This document shows, piece by piece, positions 1 to 5,206 of a DNA stretch of 5,206 bases. The DNA is taken from the NCBI GenBank assembly GCA_031551455.1, contig JAVBNP010000232.1, positions 1 through 5,206 on the forward strand, read 5' to 3'. Within the stretch, counting starts at the first letter, position 1, and each line of letters opens with the position of its first letter. The DNA is from JAIRLS01 sp031551455 (lineage in GTDB: Bacteria > Bacteroidota > Bacteroidia > Bacteroidales > UBA4181). A program made the translations under genes and the position numbers. The notes under the pieces were generated by a model. That model was not told where the DNA came from. It did no database searches and worked only from the letters and a program-made list of their open reading frames with translations.

Positions 1-633
1 GTATTCGCCATTCGCGATTGTTGTGATACCGGCCGTTTTTATTTGCGTGCCGTTTCGCTTTCCGTGCAAATATTGATCTTTTCCGGTAACGTTTCCCTCC
101 GCGTCGTATGTCATTAATTCACCGTTCAGCTGTCCGTTTTCGTCGTAAAAATATTCGTCGTTCACTCGGCCGTTTGAATGGTATGAAATTCTATGTTGTA
201 TGACGCCGTCTTTGTACGTATAAACGGACGGATATTGGTTTTCCAAACCTTTCGTTCCGTATTGATATACTTTTCCGTCGCGTTTCCCGTTTTTGTAAGC
301 ACCCTTTTCGTACAAGGCATTATAAAAATATTCTTCCCAATCGCCGTTGGCAATGCCCTTTTTAAAATTCCCGATATTGTATTTGTTCCGATTGAGAATG
401 ATGTGGTATGTTCCCTGCAACGGTTTTTTGTCTTGGTTTTCGCTGAATTGGCAGATGCCGTTGCCCAACGAAAGAATGTTAATGGTAACAATATCGGGTT
501 GCTCTCCGGCTTTAACGACTTTAAATCCTTGATAACTGCCGTCCTCCATTTGTGCGATTGCGGGAAGGCAAAGCAGCACCAATAACAGGCAAAGGCAATT
601 CTTAATGGTTAATTTTTGACTTTTGATCGACAT
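1..633 (-). CDS. Secreted MORN/YwqK-type repeat protein, 3' end beyond the window
   Basis: The first 211 codons of a minus-strand gene are open from ATG at 633 to the window edge, so the C-terminus is missing. Residues 1-27 form a Sec signal peptide: a basic start (K4, K7, K11), a Leu/Cys-rich core and P-A-I-A before Q28, a typical signal peptidase I site in Bacteroidota. There is no lipobox, so the product is probably periplasmic or outer-surface. From about residue 86 onward it has degenerate repeats with the pattern Y..G.Y/F..G...G.W/...Y: GDWEEYFYN (97-105), GAYKNGKRDGKVYQY (111-125), YHSNGRVNDEYFY (151-163), ENGQLNGELMTYD (165-177), GNVTGKDQYLHGKRNG (180-195). This is the MORN-variant repeat style of proteins annotated as YwqK-family 'antitoxin'. 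That label is a family name and I see no toxin partner. Residues 28-85 resemble no family I know. Such repeats usually form extended beta-hairpin solenoids; the substrate or partner is unknown. The reading frame, the signal peptide and the repeats agree, so the gene itself is secure. Confidence 0.88.
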   Translation of the reverse strand, partial: MSIKSQKLTIKNCLCLLLVLLCLPAIAQMEDGSYQGFKVVKAGEQPDIVTINILSLGNGICQFSENQDKKPLQGTYHIILNRNKYNIGNFKKGIANGDWEEYFYNALYEKGAYKNGKRDGKVYQYGTKGLENQYPSVYTYKDGVIQHRISYHSNGRVNDEYFYDENGQLNGELMTYDAEGNVTGKDQYLHGKRNGTQIKTAGITTIANGEY

Positions 634-668
634 AAATTTATATAAAGTCTAATTAATATTTACGATAT

Positions 669-729
669 AAACCTCTTAGGTTTAGCTCTGCTGAGCTCGC
701 AAGCTCGGTTCAAAAACCTAATAGGTTTT
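669..729. repeat. Nested inverted repeat with acct/aggt palindromes
   Basis: Two short palindromes, 669-683 (aaacct-ctt-aggttt) and 713-729 (aaaacct-aat-aggtttt), flank a third small hairpin at 693-706 (gagct-cgca-agctc). The outer two are also inverted copies of each other: 669-683 matches the reverse complement of 714-728 at 14 of 15 positions. The block can therefore fold as three small hairpins or as one large stem with an inner hairpin. It lies between the operon and the MORN-type gene, about 35 nt upstream of the latter's start codon. It has no coding potential and no direct repeats that would suggest CRISPR. The core cctaa(t/c)aggtttt recurs at 5118-5130. It is probably a dispersed intergenic palindrome; a role in transcript ending or folding is possible but unproven. 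Confidence 0.7.
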
Positions 730-808
730 GACCGGTTTTATTTGAAATTATTTATTGTAACTTATATAAAATAAATCAATGTGGCGAAAGCTTTTCCCGG
801 CGTTCGGA

Positions 809-821
809 GGCATTTAATGCC
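809..821. repeat. Small perfect hairpin just after the SPFH gene
   Basis: The sequence ggcatt-t-aatgcc is a perfect 6-bp palindrome that begins 9 nt past the stop codon of the SPFH gene. Its position suits a 3' end structure for the operon transcript. On the minus strand it is not followed by a run of T, so it does not qualify as a clear intrinsic terminator. Confidence 0.4.
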
Positions 822-830
822 GCGATGTTT

Positions 831-1835
831 TTATATTCTGTCCAAAATCTCTTTTTTCTTTGCATCAAACTCTTCCTGCGTGATGATCTGCTCATCCAGC
901 AACAATTTCAGCTTTTTTAATTGCGACATCGGTTCTTCGGTTCCGTTGCTTCCGATGATTTCGTCTTTTTGCTGCATCAAAGATTTGCTCAGCTCGAGAC
1001 CGGCGCCTACCTGCAAGCCCGCACCCGCAAGTCCGCCCTCGTTGCGTGCGGCATCGCGCAATGCACGCAATTTTTCCAATTGCACATAATCCAATCCCAC
1101 CTCGGCAGCCGAAAGCGCTTCGGCAGTCATCCCGGCAATGCGATCGATTCGTTCCCGCGTTTCTTCGTCAAACGAAGTCGATTCGATACGGAAATCGGTT
1201 AACTCCAAGCCCAATTTCGAAATGGTTTGATTGATCAACTCCTTGGTTTGCAACGATAATTCGGCCAACCGAGCATCGATTTCACGATACGAATAACCCG
1301 ATTGCGCCAAGTACGAAGTCAATTCCGGCGTAATACGACCGAGGATTACTTCTTTTATATCGCTTGCAGTATAAAGATCTTTCGATCCGATAAGGTTGAC
1401 AAACATCGATTCCGGGTCGGCAATCTTTACGGAATAGTTGCCGTATGCGCCCAGTTGAACGGGAAATTTGTATACGGGATCGACGTATTTGATCGGTGTG
1501 GCCGTGCCCCAAGATTGATTAACGATCTCGGCCGTACGGAAAAAGTAAAGGTGCATCTTGTGTTCGCTCTCGAACATTTGACGCAACTTCAAGAATGTGG
1601 TAATAAACGGCCGGTTATCCGATTCGAGAAAATACAAACCTTGGTCGGTCAATACATCTTGAACCTTCCCTTCGTAAACAAGGATGCAACCTTGCCCCGG
1701 CGATACGAGCAACTTACTTGCATTCTTGATTTCGCTTGTGGGCGTATCCGGTTGATGGAATAACAGATCGCTGTCTTGGTTCGTCCATTCGATAACCGTG
1801 CTTAACTGTTTCTTGAAGAAAGATTTAATTCCCAT
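831..1835 (-). CDS. SPFH (Band_7_1/YdjI-like) protein with C-terminal SHOCT segment
   Basis: A 334-residue protein of the stomatin/prohibitin/flotillin superfamily, closest in style to the COG4260/Band_7_1 group that includes Bacillus YdjI. The SPFH core spans about residues 40-235. Group-typical motifs are VSPGQGCILVYEGKVQDV (44-61), HLYFFRTAE (95-103), WGTATPI (109-115) and GAYGNYSVKIADPESMF (129-145). A charged helical stretch follows (about 222-265), then a Gly/Ala-rich linker (267-279). Residues 303-334 read as a SHOCT module: LKKLKLLLDEQIITQEEFDAKK plus an ending helix. No transmembrane segment or signal peptide is seen, so it is probably a cytoplasmic oligomer bound to the inner membrane through its N-terminus or its partners. 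Many relatives carry a C-terminal zinc ribbon instead; here the zinc ribbon is on the product of the gene upstream. The start codon is 15 nt after the stop of that gene, which indicates one transcript. SPFH proteins build membrane scaffolds; protease activity is not implied despite the COG name. The family call is firm, the exact role is inferred. Confidence 0.9.
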   Translation of the reverse strand: MGIKSFFKKQLSTVIEWTNQDSDLLFHQPDTPTSEIKNASKLLVSPGQGCILVYEGKVQDVLTDQGLYFLESDNRPFITTFLKLRQMFESEHKMHLYFFRTAEIVNQSWGTATPIKYVDPVYKFPVQLGAYGNYSVKIADPESMFVNLIGSKDLYTASDIKEVILGRITPELTSYLAQSGYSYREIDARLAELSLQTKELINQTISKLGLELTDFRIESTSFDEETRERIDRIAGMTAEALSAAEVGLDYVQLEKLRALRDAARNEGGLAGAGLQVGAGLELSKSLMQQKDEIIGSNGTEEPMSQLKKLKLLLDEQIITQEEFDAKKKEILDRI

Positions 1836-1850
1836 GGTGATTCTTTTGGT

Positions 1851-3113
1851 TTAAGGAAGTTTATAGGTTTGTACATTTTGACCGTCGGCGTCGATTTCGA
1901 AAAACGAATTTTCGCTTGCTTGCAGCATAAAACCGCGATCGGTACGTACCGCATGTATATTTTTTAGATCATTGATTCCGGCCGATTTCGTCCAAACAAT
2001 GTTGCCGGACGTATCGAGTAATTGTATTCGAATGCCCGCATCTTTCGCCAGCGACGGTTGATATGCAATGAGAATGTTGCGGCTGTCGTAAAACAATATT
2101 TCCGGCGAAAAATAAACTCGTTCGTCCGTGACGGGCTTGCAGGACACGATACGGTACTTGTCGAGATTTTTCATTGCAGCCTCGTCGATACGCATCAATC
2201 GGTTTTCGGGGCCGCCGTTGTTGAATTTGTATGTGATTTCAAACAATTGAGCCACATTGCTCGAGTGTGCGCTTTCCTTGTTCAAGAAAAGATAGTAAGT
2301 TATGTCTTTGGCGCCGGGCAAGAGAGGTTTCGAAATGTCTTTTGCCACGTATTGAAACGCTTTTTCGGTGTACAACATATCGGCTTTCGGGAAATAATAC
2401 AACTCTTTTCCCAAATTGGTATTGATTCGGAATCCTTCGCCCTGCTCCTCGGGAACGAACGAGACGGACATTAAACCGGCTTCGAGAGCGGGTTTGCGGG
2501 CGCAAATATCCGCCGTTACGTCGGTAAACATCCGGTTTTCGGGAACAATCTTATAAATCAAGTTACCGTTGATGATGACATAGTGGGTATCGTCGCTTAA
2601 GAAATAGCGATATTCGATGTTTTGATTTCGAGCAAGCGTTACGGGCAATTCCTGTTCGCCGATAACGTTTCCGGCAGCCACGTTCAAAAATTTTGCATGT
2701 GCCTTTTTGTTTTGGTCGATAACGTAAAAAGCGGTACCCGTTTCTTTTGCAGACAACAAAGCGGAGAAAGCGTATTTGCCGCGCTGCGGCGTTTTGGGTT
2801 GTTCGACTGTTCTGTGCGCCGGAGTGACATTCCGTGTTGTTTGGGTTACTTGATCGACACAGAATTTTGCCGCCAACATAACGATAATAACCATGACAAC
2901 GATAACAGAAATCACGATGCCTTTCACCGGCGATGTGTTGCCGGTATTTGTCGATTCGTAGCGATGGTTAACGTTTACGTTGACATTAACATCGTCGTTG
3001 TCGAGGAAAAATTCGGTGCCGCACTTATCGCAACGATAATGATCCGTACCGATTGTCAACGGTTTGGTATTACCGCATTGAGGGCATTTGATAACCTTGA
3101 TCTGTTTTGCCAT
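1851..3113 (-). CDS. Zinc-ribbon, single-pass membrane protein with large extracytoplasmic domain (YdjG-like layout)
   Basis: A 420-residue protein when started at ATG 3113. The frame is open back to 3257, but the extra 48 codons lie inside the preceding gene and are Arg/His-rich, while 3113 places the zinc ribbon at the N-terminus. Residues 10-31 hold C10-P-Q-C13 and C28-D-K-C31, a four-cysteine zinc ribbon. A short Asp/Val/Asn linker (38-49) follows, then one hydrophobic helix at about 64-83. The remaining 335 residues contain no further membrane helix and would face the periplasm, with the ribbon in the cytoplasm. The C-terminal part has beta-rich segments such as GNIVWTKSAG (370-379) and RGFMLQASENSFFEIDADG (393-411), reminiscent of PQQ/WD-like propeller blades, but I cannot assign a fold. 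The zinc-ribbon/TM/extracytoplasmic layout resembles Bacillus YdjG, a membrane partner of PspA and the SPFH protein YdjI. The gene lies 20 nt from the upstream gene and 15 nt from the SPFH gene. The gene is certain and the layout clear; the function is inferred. Confidence 0.85.
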   Translation of the reverse strand: MAKQIKVIKCPQCGNTKPLTIGTDHYRCDKCGTEFFLDNDDVNVNVNVNHRYESTNTGNTSPVKGIVISVIVVMVIIVMLAAKFCVDQVTQTTRNVTPAHRTVEQPKTPQRGKYAFSALLSAKETGTAFYVIDQNKKAHAKFLNVAAGNVIGEQELPVTLARNQNIEYRYFLSDDTHYVIINGNLIYKIVPENRMFTDVTADICARKPALEAGLMSVSFVPEEQGEGFRINTNLGKELYYFPKADMLYTEKAFQYVAKDISKPLLPGAKDITYYLFLNKESAHSSNVAQLFEITYKFNNGGPENRLMRIDEAAMKNLDKYRIVSCKPVTDERVYFSPEILFYDSRNILIAYQPSLAKDAGIRIQLLDTSGNIVWTKSAGINDLKNIHAVRTDRGFMLQASENSFFEIDADGQNVQTYKLP

Positions 3114-3133
3114 GTGTTGCTTTGTTCTGCCGA

Positions 3134-3685
3134 TTATTCGGTGCTTTGTATGTCTTTTACGGTGTTGCGCAATTTTGAATACTCGGGTTCCCGAATAACT
3201 TTTACTTCGGTGATTCCTCTGAAATCGGATTGTGAAAAGAACTTCATGATTTGGCAATAGAATTCTTTACCTTTTTCGTCCTCGTCAATGTAAAGCTGAA
3301 TCGGCTGATTGTTGGTATGCGGCGCTTCCGAAAGCCCTTCGAAATCGTTATTTTCAAACATTTGCAGAATGGTTGCCTCGTCAATCATCGAACTGTTAAA
3401 TTTCTTCCGCACGATATCTTTGATTTTTCCGCCGTTTTTGTTGTAATATTCTTTTCCGCCGAAAAATGCAGCCAATCCGAATACGATAATACCTATTCCG
3501 GCGGCTATTCTGACCAATATCACCGATAAAGGAATTATACCGGGTATGATGATCAACAAAACGCAAAGCGCCAACAACAGGTAATAAATGATCTTTTTGG
3601 CCATGTTGGTTTTTTCTTCGAAACGATCCCTGTGTTCGTCGAAATATGCGTACAAATTGGTTGGATAATTGCTTTCGGTTGACAT
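3134..3685 (-). CDS. Small membrane protein with a two-helix hairpin, unknown function
   Basis: A 183-residue protein and the first gene of the operon. The N-terminal segment (1-31) is polar, with an aromatic/acidic stretch NLYAYFDEHRDRFEEK (10-25). Two strongly hydrophobic helices follow at about 32-50 and 54-75, joined by a very short turn containing Pro48 and Pro52. Basic residues flank the hairpin on both outer sides (K28, K31, then K78, K83, K87, K89, R93-K95), so by the positive-inside rule both termini are cytoplasmic. The C-terminal domain (about 97-175) is soluble and mixed in charge, with a DEATILQMFENNDFEGL stretch (102-118) and a possible beta-alpha-beta unit (128-165). I recognise no named family. 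By position it could stand in for YdjH of the Bacillus YdjGHI set, but no sequence similarity is claimed. The start at 3685 is the first ATG in frame and has an A/T-rich leader. The gene ends 20 nt before the zinc-ribbon gene, which supports co-transcription and a shared complex. Confidence 0.82.
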   Translation of the reverse strand: MSTESNYPTNLYAYFDEHRDRFEEKTNMAKKIIYYLLLALCVLLIIIPGIIPLSVILVRIAAGIGIIVFGLAAFFGGKEYYNKNGGKIKDIVRKKFNSSMIDEATILQMFENNDFEGLSEAPHTNNQPIQLYIDEDEKGKEFYCQIMKFFSQSDFRGITEVKVIREPEYSKLRNTVKDIQSTE

Positions 3686-3731
3686 AATTAATTGTTTTTT
3701 GATTGTTTCAAGGATTTTTATAAAATAAATA

Positions 3732-3750
3732 TCGTATCATTCTTATACGA
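3732..3750. promoter_or_regulatory. Palindrome in the operon leader, possible operator
   Basis: The sequence tcgtat-cattctt-atacga has perfect 6-bp arms around a 7-nt spacer and lies 47-65 nt upstream of the first start codon of the operon. Size and place suit a dimeric regulator site or a small leader hairpin. No convincing Bacteroidota promoter (-7 TAnnTTTG with -33 TTG) could be fixed next to it, so regulation by this site is a suggestion only. Confidence 0.3.
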
Positions 3751-3861
3751 AAAATCATGCCGGCGGTTACCGTTCGGAATCCGGAAATTTAAACATAAAT
3801 TTGTTTTTATGAGATGTGTATATGTGTTTTATTTTGATAATGAGATGTTTTTGCGTATATA

Positions 3862-3893
3862 AAAAACCTTGCAACGGAATTTGCAAGGTTTTT
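3862..3893 (-). terminator. Strong intrinsic terminator after the ankyrin gene
   Basis: Perfect 13-bp arms, aaaaaccttgcaa (3862-3874) and ttgcaaggttttt (3881-3893), enclose a 6-nt loop. Read on the minus strand, the stem ends in a run of six T. It is 67 nt past the ankyrin stop codon, so it closes that transcript and separates it from the operon that starts at 3685. Since the arms carry A and T runs on both sides, it could act in both directions, but no plus-strand gene ends here. Confidence 0.87.
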
Positions 3894-3904
3894 GTTTAAA
3901 ACGA

Positions 3905-3933
3905 CCGTAAAAATACAAAATATTCTTTTACGG
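3905..3933. repeat. AT-rich hairpin between the ankyrin stop codon and its terminator
   Basis: The arms ccgtaaaa (3905-3912) and ttttacgg (3926-3933) pair perfectly over 8 bp, and ata/tat can extend the stem past a two-base bulge. It is not followed by a T run on the minus strand. Together with the hairpin at 3862-3893 it gives the ankyrin mRNA a double stem-loop 3' end, which could protect against 3' exonucleases. Confidence 0.5.
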
Positions 3934-3959
3934 ATTTGTGCATTCGTGACGAATTGCTG

Positions 3960-4934
3960 TTAATTCTCTGCTCCCGCCATCAACAATTGCTCCACGATTT
4001 CGGTATATCCGCGTTCACCGGCATAAGCCATGGCGCTTTGTCCGCTGTTGTCGACCGCATTCACGTCGACGCCGTTTTCGATCAGTATCGCGGTGAAATC
4101 GTTGTGTCCCAACTTGGCGGCCACGATTAAAGGCGTTTCGCCGAATTCGTTTTTGGCGTTTGCATCCGCTTGGGCGTCGAGCAGGAGTTTGCCGATGAAC
4201 TTGTTGCCTATTCCCGCCGCATAATGCATGGCCGAGTTTCCGTTCAATAATTTCAGATTGACGTCGGCGCCGTTCTTGAGCAGCATTTCAGCAATGACCA
4301 TGCTTGAATTGTTTACGGCCAATATTAAGGCAGGTGCGCCGTTGTCGTTCAATTCGTTGATATTCGAATTGTCGGCTTTCAGCAATGCCGCCGCCGTTTC
4401 GCTTTGGTTGTTGTATACGGCTTGGTGCAGCGGAGTGTTTCCGTTGGCATCCTTTTGAGCGACATTTCCGCCCGAGAGCGCGACAACCAAATCGCGAAGT
4501 CCGCCGGCAGTGGCATAATCCAGTGCACTGTAGCCGGCGTTGTTTTTTATCGAACTGTCGGCGCCCAACGAAAGCAGGTACAAAGCGGTTTCCGTTTTTC
4601 CGCTTCTCACGGCATACATCAAAGCCGTGTCGCCTTCCTTGGTGGTAGCATTGATGTCCGCGCCTTGTTCGGTCAACATTTTGACAATGTCTTTATTGCC
4701 GTTCGTCGCCACGCAATGCAAAGGCGTTTCGCTGTTGTTGTTGGCCAAGCTCACGTCGGCTCCGGCATCGATCAGCATTTTGGCAATATCTTTTGCACCT
4801 TTCATGCACACGTAATAAAGAGGTGTATTGCCCGATGCATCTCTCTTATCGATATTGATTCCGCCTTTTTTCAGAAAAGTTTGAACGATCCCTTTTTTGG
4901 CGTTTTTGCAAGCATTTAAAAATATATTATCCAT
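3960..4934 (-). CDS. Ankyrin-repeat protein, cytoplasmic
   Basis: A 324-residue protein made almost entirely of ankyrin repeats, a helix-loop-helix scaffold for protein binding. About ten units of 31-34 residues can be laid out: an N-terminal cap (about 2-33), then units starting near residues 34, 67, 100, 133, 164, 198, 231 and 264, and a C-terminal cap (about 297-324). The best copies show the typical words: GNTPLYYVC (35-43), SETPLHCVATNG (68-79), GDTALMYAVRSG (101-112), GNTPLHQAVYNN (165-176), GETPLIVAAKLG (265-276), plus linkers such as DAGADVSLANN (56-66) and NGADVNLKLLNG (221-232). The fifth unit (about 133-163) is two residues short, with ALSGGNVAQ in place of the usual GAD turn. No signal peptide, membrane helix, catalytic domain or eukaryote-directed secretion signal is seen, so it is probably a cytoplasmic adaptor; the partner is unknown. 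It has its own terminator and a leader full of inverted repeats. Bacterial ankyrin proteins are not by themselves evidence of host association. The family call is very secure, the role is not known. Confidence 0.94.
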   Translation of the reverse strand: MDNIFLNACKNAKKGIVQTFLKKGGINIDKRDASGNTPLYYVCMKGAKDIAKMLIDAGADVSLANNNSETPLHCVATNGNKDIVKMLTEQGADINATTKEGDTALMYAVRSGKTETALYLLSLGADSSIKNNAGYSALDYATAGGLRDLVVALSGGNVAQKDANGNTPLHQAVYNNQSETAAALLKADNSNINELNDNGAPALILAVNNSSMVIAEMLLKNGADVNLKLLNGNSAMHYAAGIGNKFIGKLLLDAQADANAKNEFGETPLIVAAKLGHNDFTAILIENGVDVNAVDNSGQSAMAYAGERGYTEIVEQLLMAGAEN

Positions 4935-4960
4935 TTTTTTGATTTGATTACATCGTTAAC

Positions 4961-4966
4961 ATTATA
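4961..4966 (-). promoter_or_regulatory. Possible -10-like box upstream of the ankyrin gene
   Basis: On the minus strand this reads TATAAT, 26 nt before the ankyrin start codon, right at the edge of the inverted repeat at 4967-5060. No matching -35 hexamer is seen at the usual distance, and Bacteroidota promoters normally differ from this consensus, so the call is weak. If real, its upstream half would be supplied by the repeat. Confidence 0.2.
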
Positions 4967-5060
4967 CTTCACGCAGAGTTATTTTATGCTTTGCGCCTTA
5001 GCGTCTTTGCGTGATTATTCTCTCACAAAGACGCTAAGTATAAAATCATCTTGTGTGAAG
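4967..5060. repeat. Long composite inverted repeat (cttcac ... gtgaag)
   Basis: A hairpin-forming element just upstream of the ankyrin gene. The inner stem is cttagcgtctttg (4997-5009) against caaagacgctaag (5026-5038), perfect over 13 bp. The outer stem is 4967-4987 against 5040-5060; both arms begin cttcac and contain attttat, with a few mismatches between. The left arm carries about nine extra bases (around 4988-4996) that would bulge out, and these contain a second copy of the ctttgcg word also found at 5005-5011. No open reading frame is inside. It looks like a dispersed palindromic element of REP or MITE type, but no transposase or target duplication is visible. Confidence 0.75.
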
Positions 5061-5073
5061 CATCACTGAAAGT

Positions 5074-5177
5074 TATACTATAGTGAAAGTGGTTTTCGGA
5101 TTTTTGGAAACGCAAGACCTAACAGGTTTTCAAAACCTGTCAGGTCTGTAACCGAAAGCCGATTTCACATTAGTATA
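5074..5177. repeat. Second inverted repeat with an internal near-perfect palindrome
   Basis: Outer arms 5074-5100 and 5151-5177 (tatacta...gtgaaa...tttcgg and its inverse) agree at 21 of 27 positions. Inside them sits a near-perfect palindrome, 5116-5146: gacctaacaggtttt, one central c, aaaacctgtcaggtc, with 14 of 15 arm positions paired and one more pair if extended to 5115/5147. The inner core repeats the word seen at 717-729 (12 of 13 bases). It is non-coding and directly adjoins the other long inverted repeat, so the whole 4967-5177 stretch is stacked hairpin DNA. The remaining bases to the window end show no gene start. Confidence 0.75.
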
Positions 5178-5206
5178 TTATCTCAAAAGCAATTTCACTA
5201 CCGCTT

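Noticed and set aside
193..585. Open frames on both strands inside the left-hand gene
   Set aside because: The frame running from 633 to the window edge has a signal peptide and repeat motifs, while the others (193-585 plus, 162-491 minus) have none.
1..633. Toxin-antitoxin system, based on the YwqK 'antitoxin' family label
   Set aside because: The product is exported and repetitive, no toxin-like gene adjoins it within the window, and the label is a database name without support here.
809..821. Intrinsic terminator for the three-gene operon
   Set aside because: The hairpin is perfect but short, and the minus strand lacks a T run after it, so it was listed only as a hairpin.
3114..3257. Longer start for the zinc-ribbon gene (48 extra codons)
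   Set aside because: The extension lies inside the 3' end of the preceding gene, is rich in Arg, His and Lys without domain features, and would bury the zinc ribbon. The ATG at 3113 gives a normal operon spacing of 20 nt.
2622..3260. Open frame of 212 codons on the plus strand
   Set aside because: It is antisense to the zinc-ribbon gene, its product is Cys/Phe/Arg-rich without domain character, and it has no leader or neighbours on that strand.
4404..4919. Open frame of 171 codons on the plus strand
   Set aside because: It is a mirror of the ankyrin repeats, whose regular codons keep the opposite strand open; the product has no recognisable family.
3960..4934. Regular repeats as a possible CRISPR array
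   Set aside because: The periodicity of about 99 nt is that of 33-residue ankyrin units in an intact reading frame, with divergent DNA between copies.
4967..5177. A complete insertion sequence
   Set aside because: Inverted repeats are present, but there is no transposase frame inside or next to them and no visible target duplication.

Overview
The window looks like chromosomal DNA from a member of the Bacteroidota. Three things point there. The signal peptide of the left-hand gene ends in an Ala-Ile-Ala|Gln site. The start codons are preceded by A-rich leaders with no good Shine-Dalgarno sequence. The intergenic gaps carry short palindromes with an 'acctaa-aggtttt' core and a 'cttagcgtctttgcg' hairpin, which I recall as common in environmental Bacteroidota assemblies. 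The genus cannot be told. No rRNA, tRNA, CRISPR array, integrase or transposase is visible.

All five supported genes lie on the minus strand, so they are read from right to left. From the right end there are: a repeat-filled gap (4935-5206); a cytoplasmic ankyrin-repeat protein (3960-4934); a gap with a strong intrinsic terminator (3862-3893); a compact three-gene operon (831-3685); a gap with a nested inverted repeat (669-729); and the 5' part of a gene for a secreted MORN/YwqK-type repeat protein, which runs off the left edge (1-633).

The operon is the main point of interest. It encodes a small two-helix membrane hairpin protein (183 aa), a membrane protein with a cytoplasmic zinc ribbon and a large extracytoplasmic domain (420 aa), and an SPFH (Band_7_1, YdjI/COG4260-type) protein with a C-terminal SHOCT segment (334 aa). 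Intergenic gaps are only 20 and 15 nt. The combination resembles the YdjG-YdjH-YdjI membrane module of Bacillus subtilis, which works with the phage-shock protein PspA, but no pspA gene is present here. The proposal is a PspA-less (or PspA-in-trans) envelope-stress or membrane-scaffold module. The zinc-ribbon protein would link a periplasmic domain to a cytoplasmic SPFH assembly. This rests on domain composition and gene order, not on a similarity search.

The ankyrin gene is separated from the operon by its terminator and is probably a separate transcription unit. The MORN-type gene is about 200 nt downstream of the operon and probably has its own promoter.
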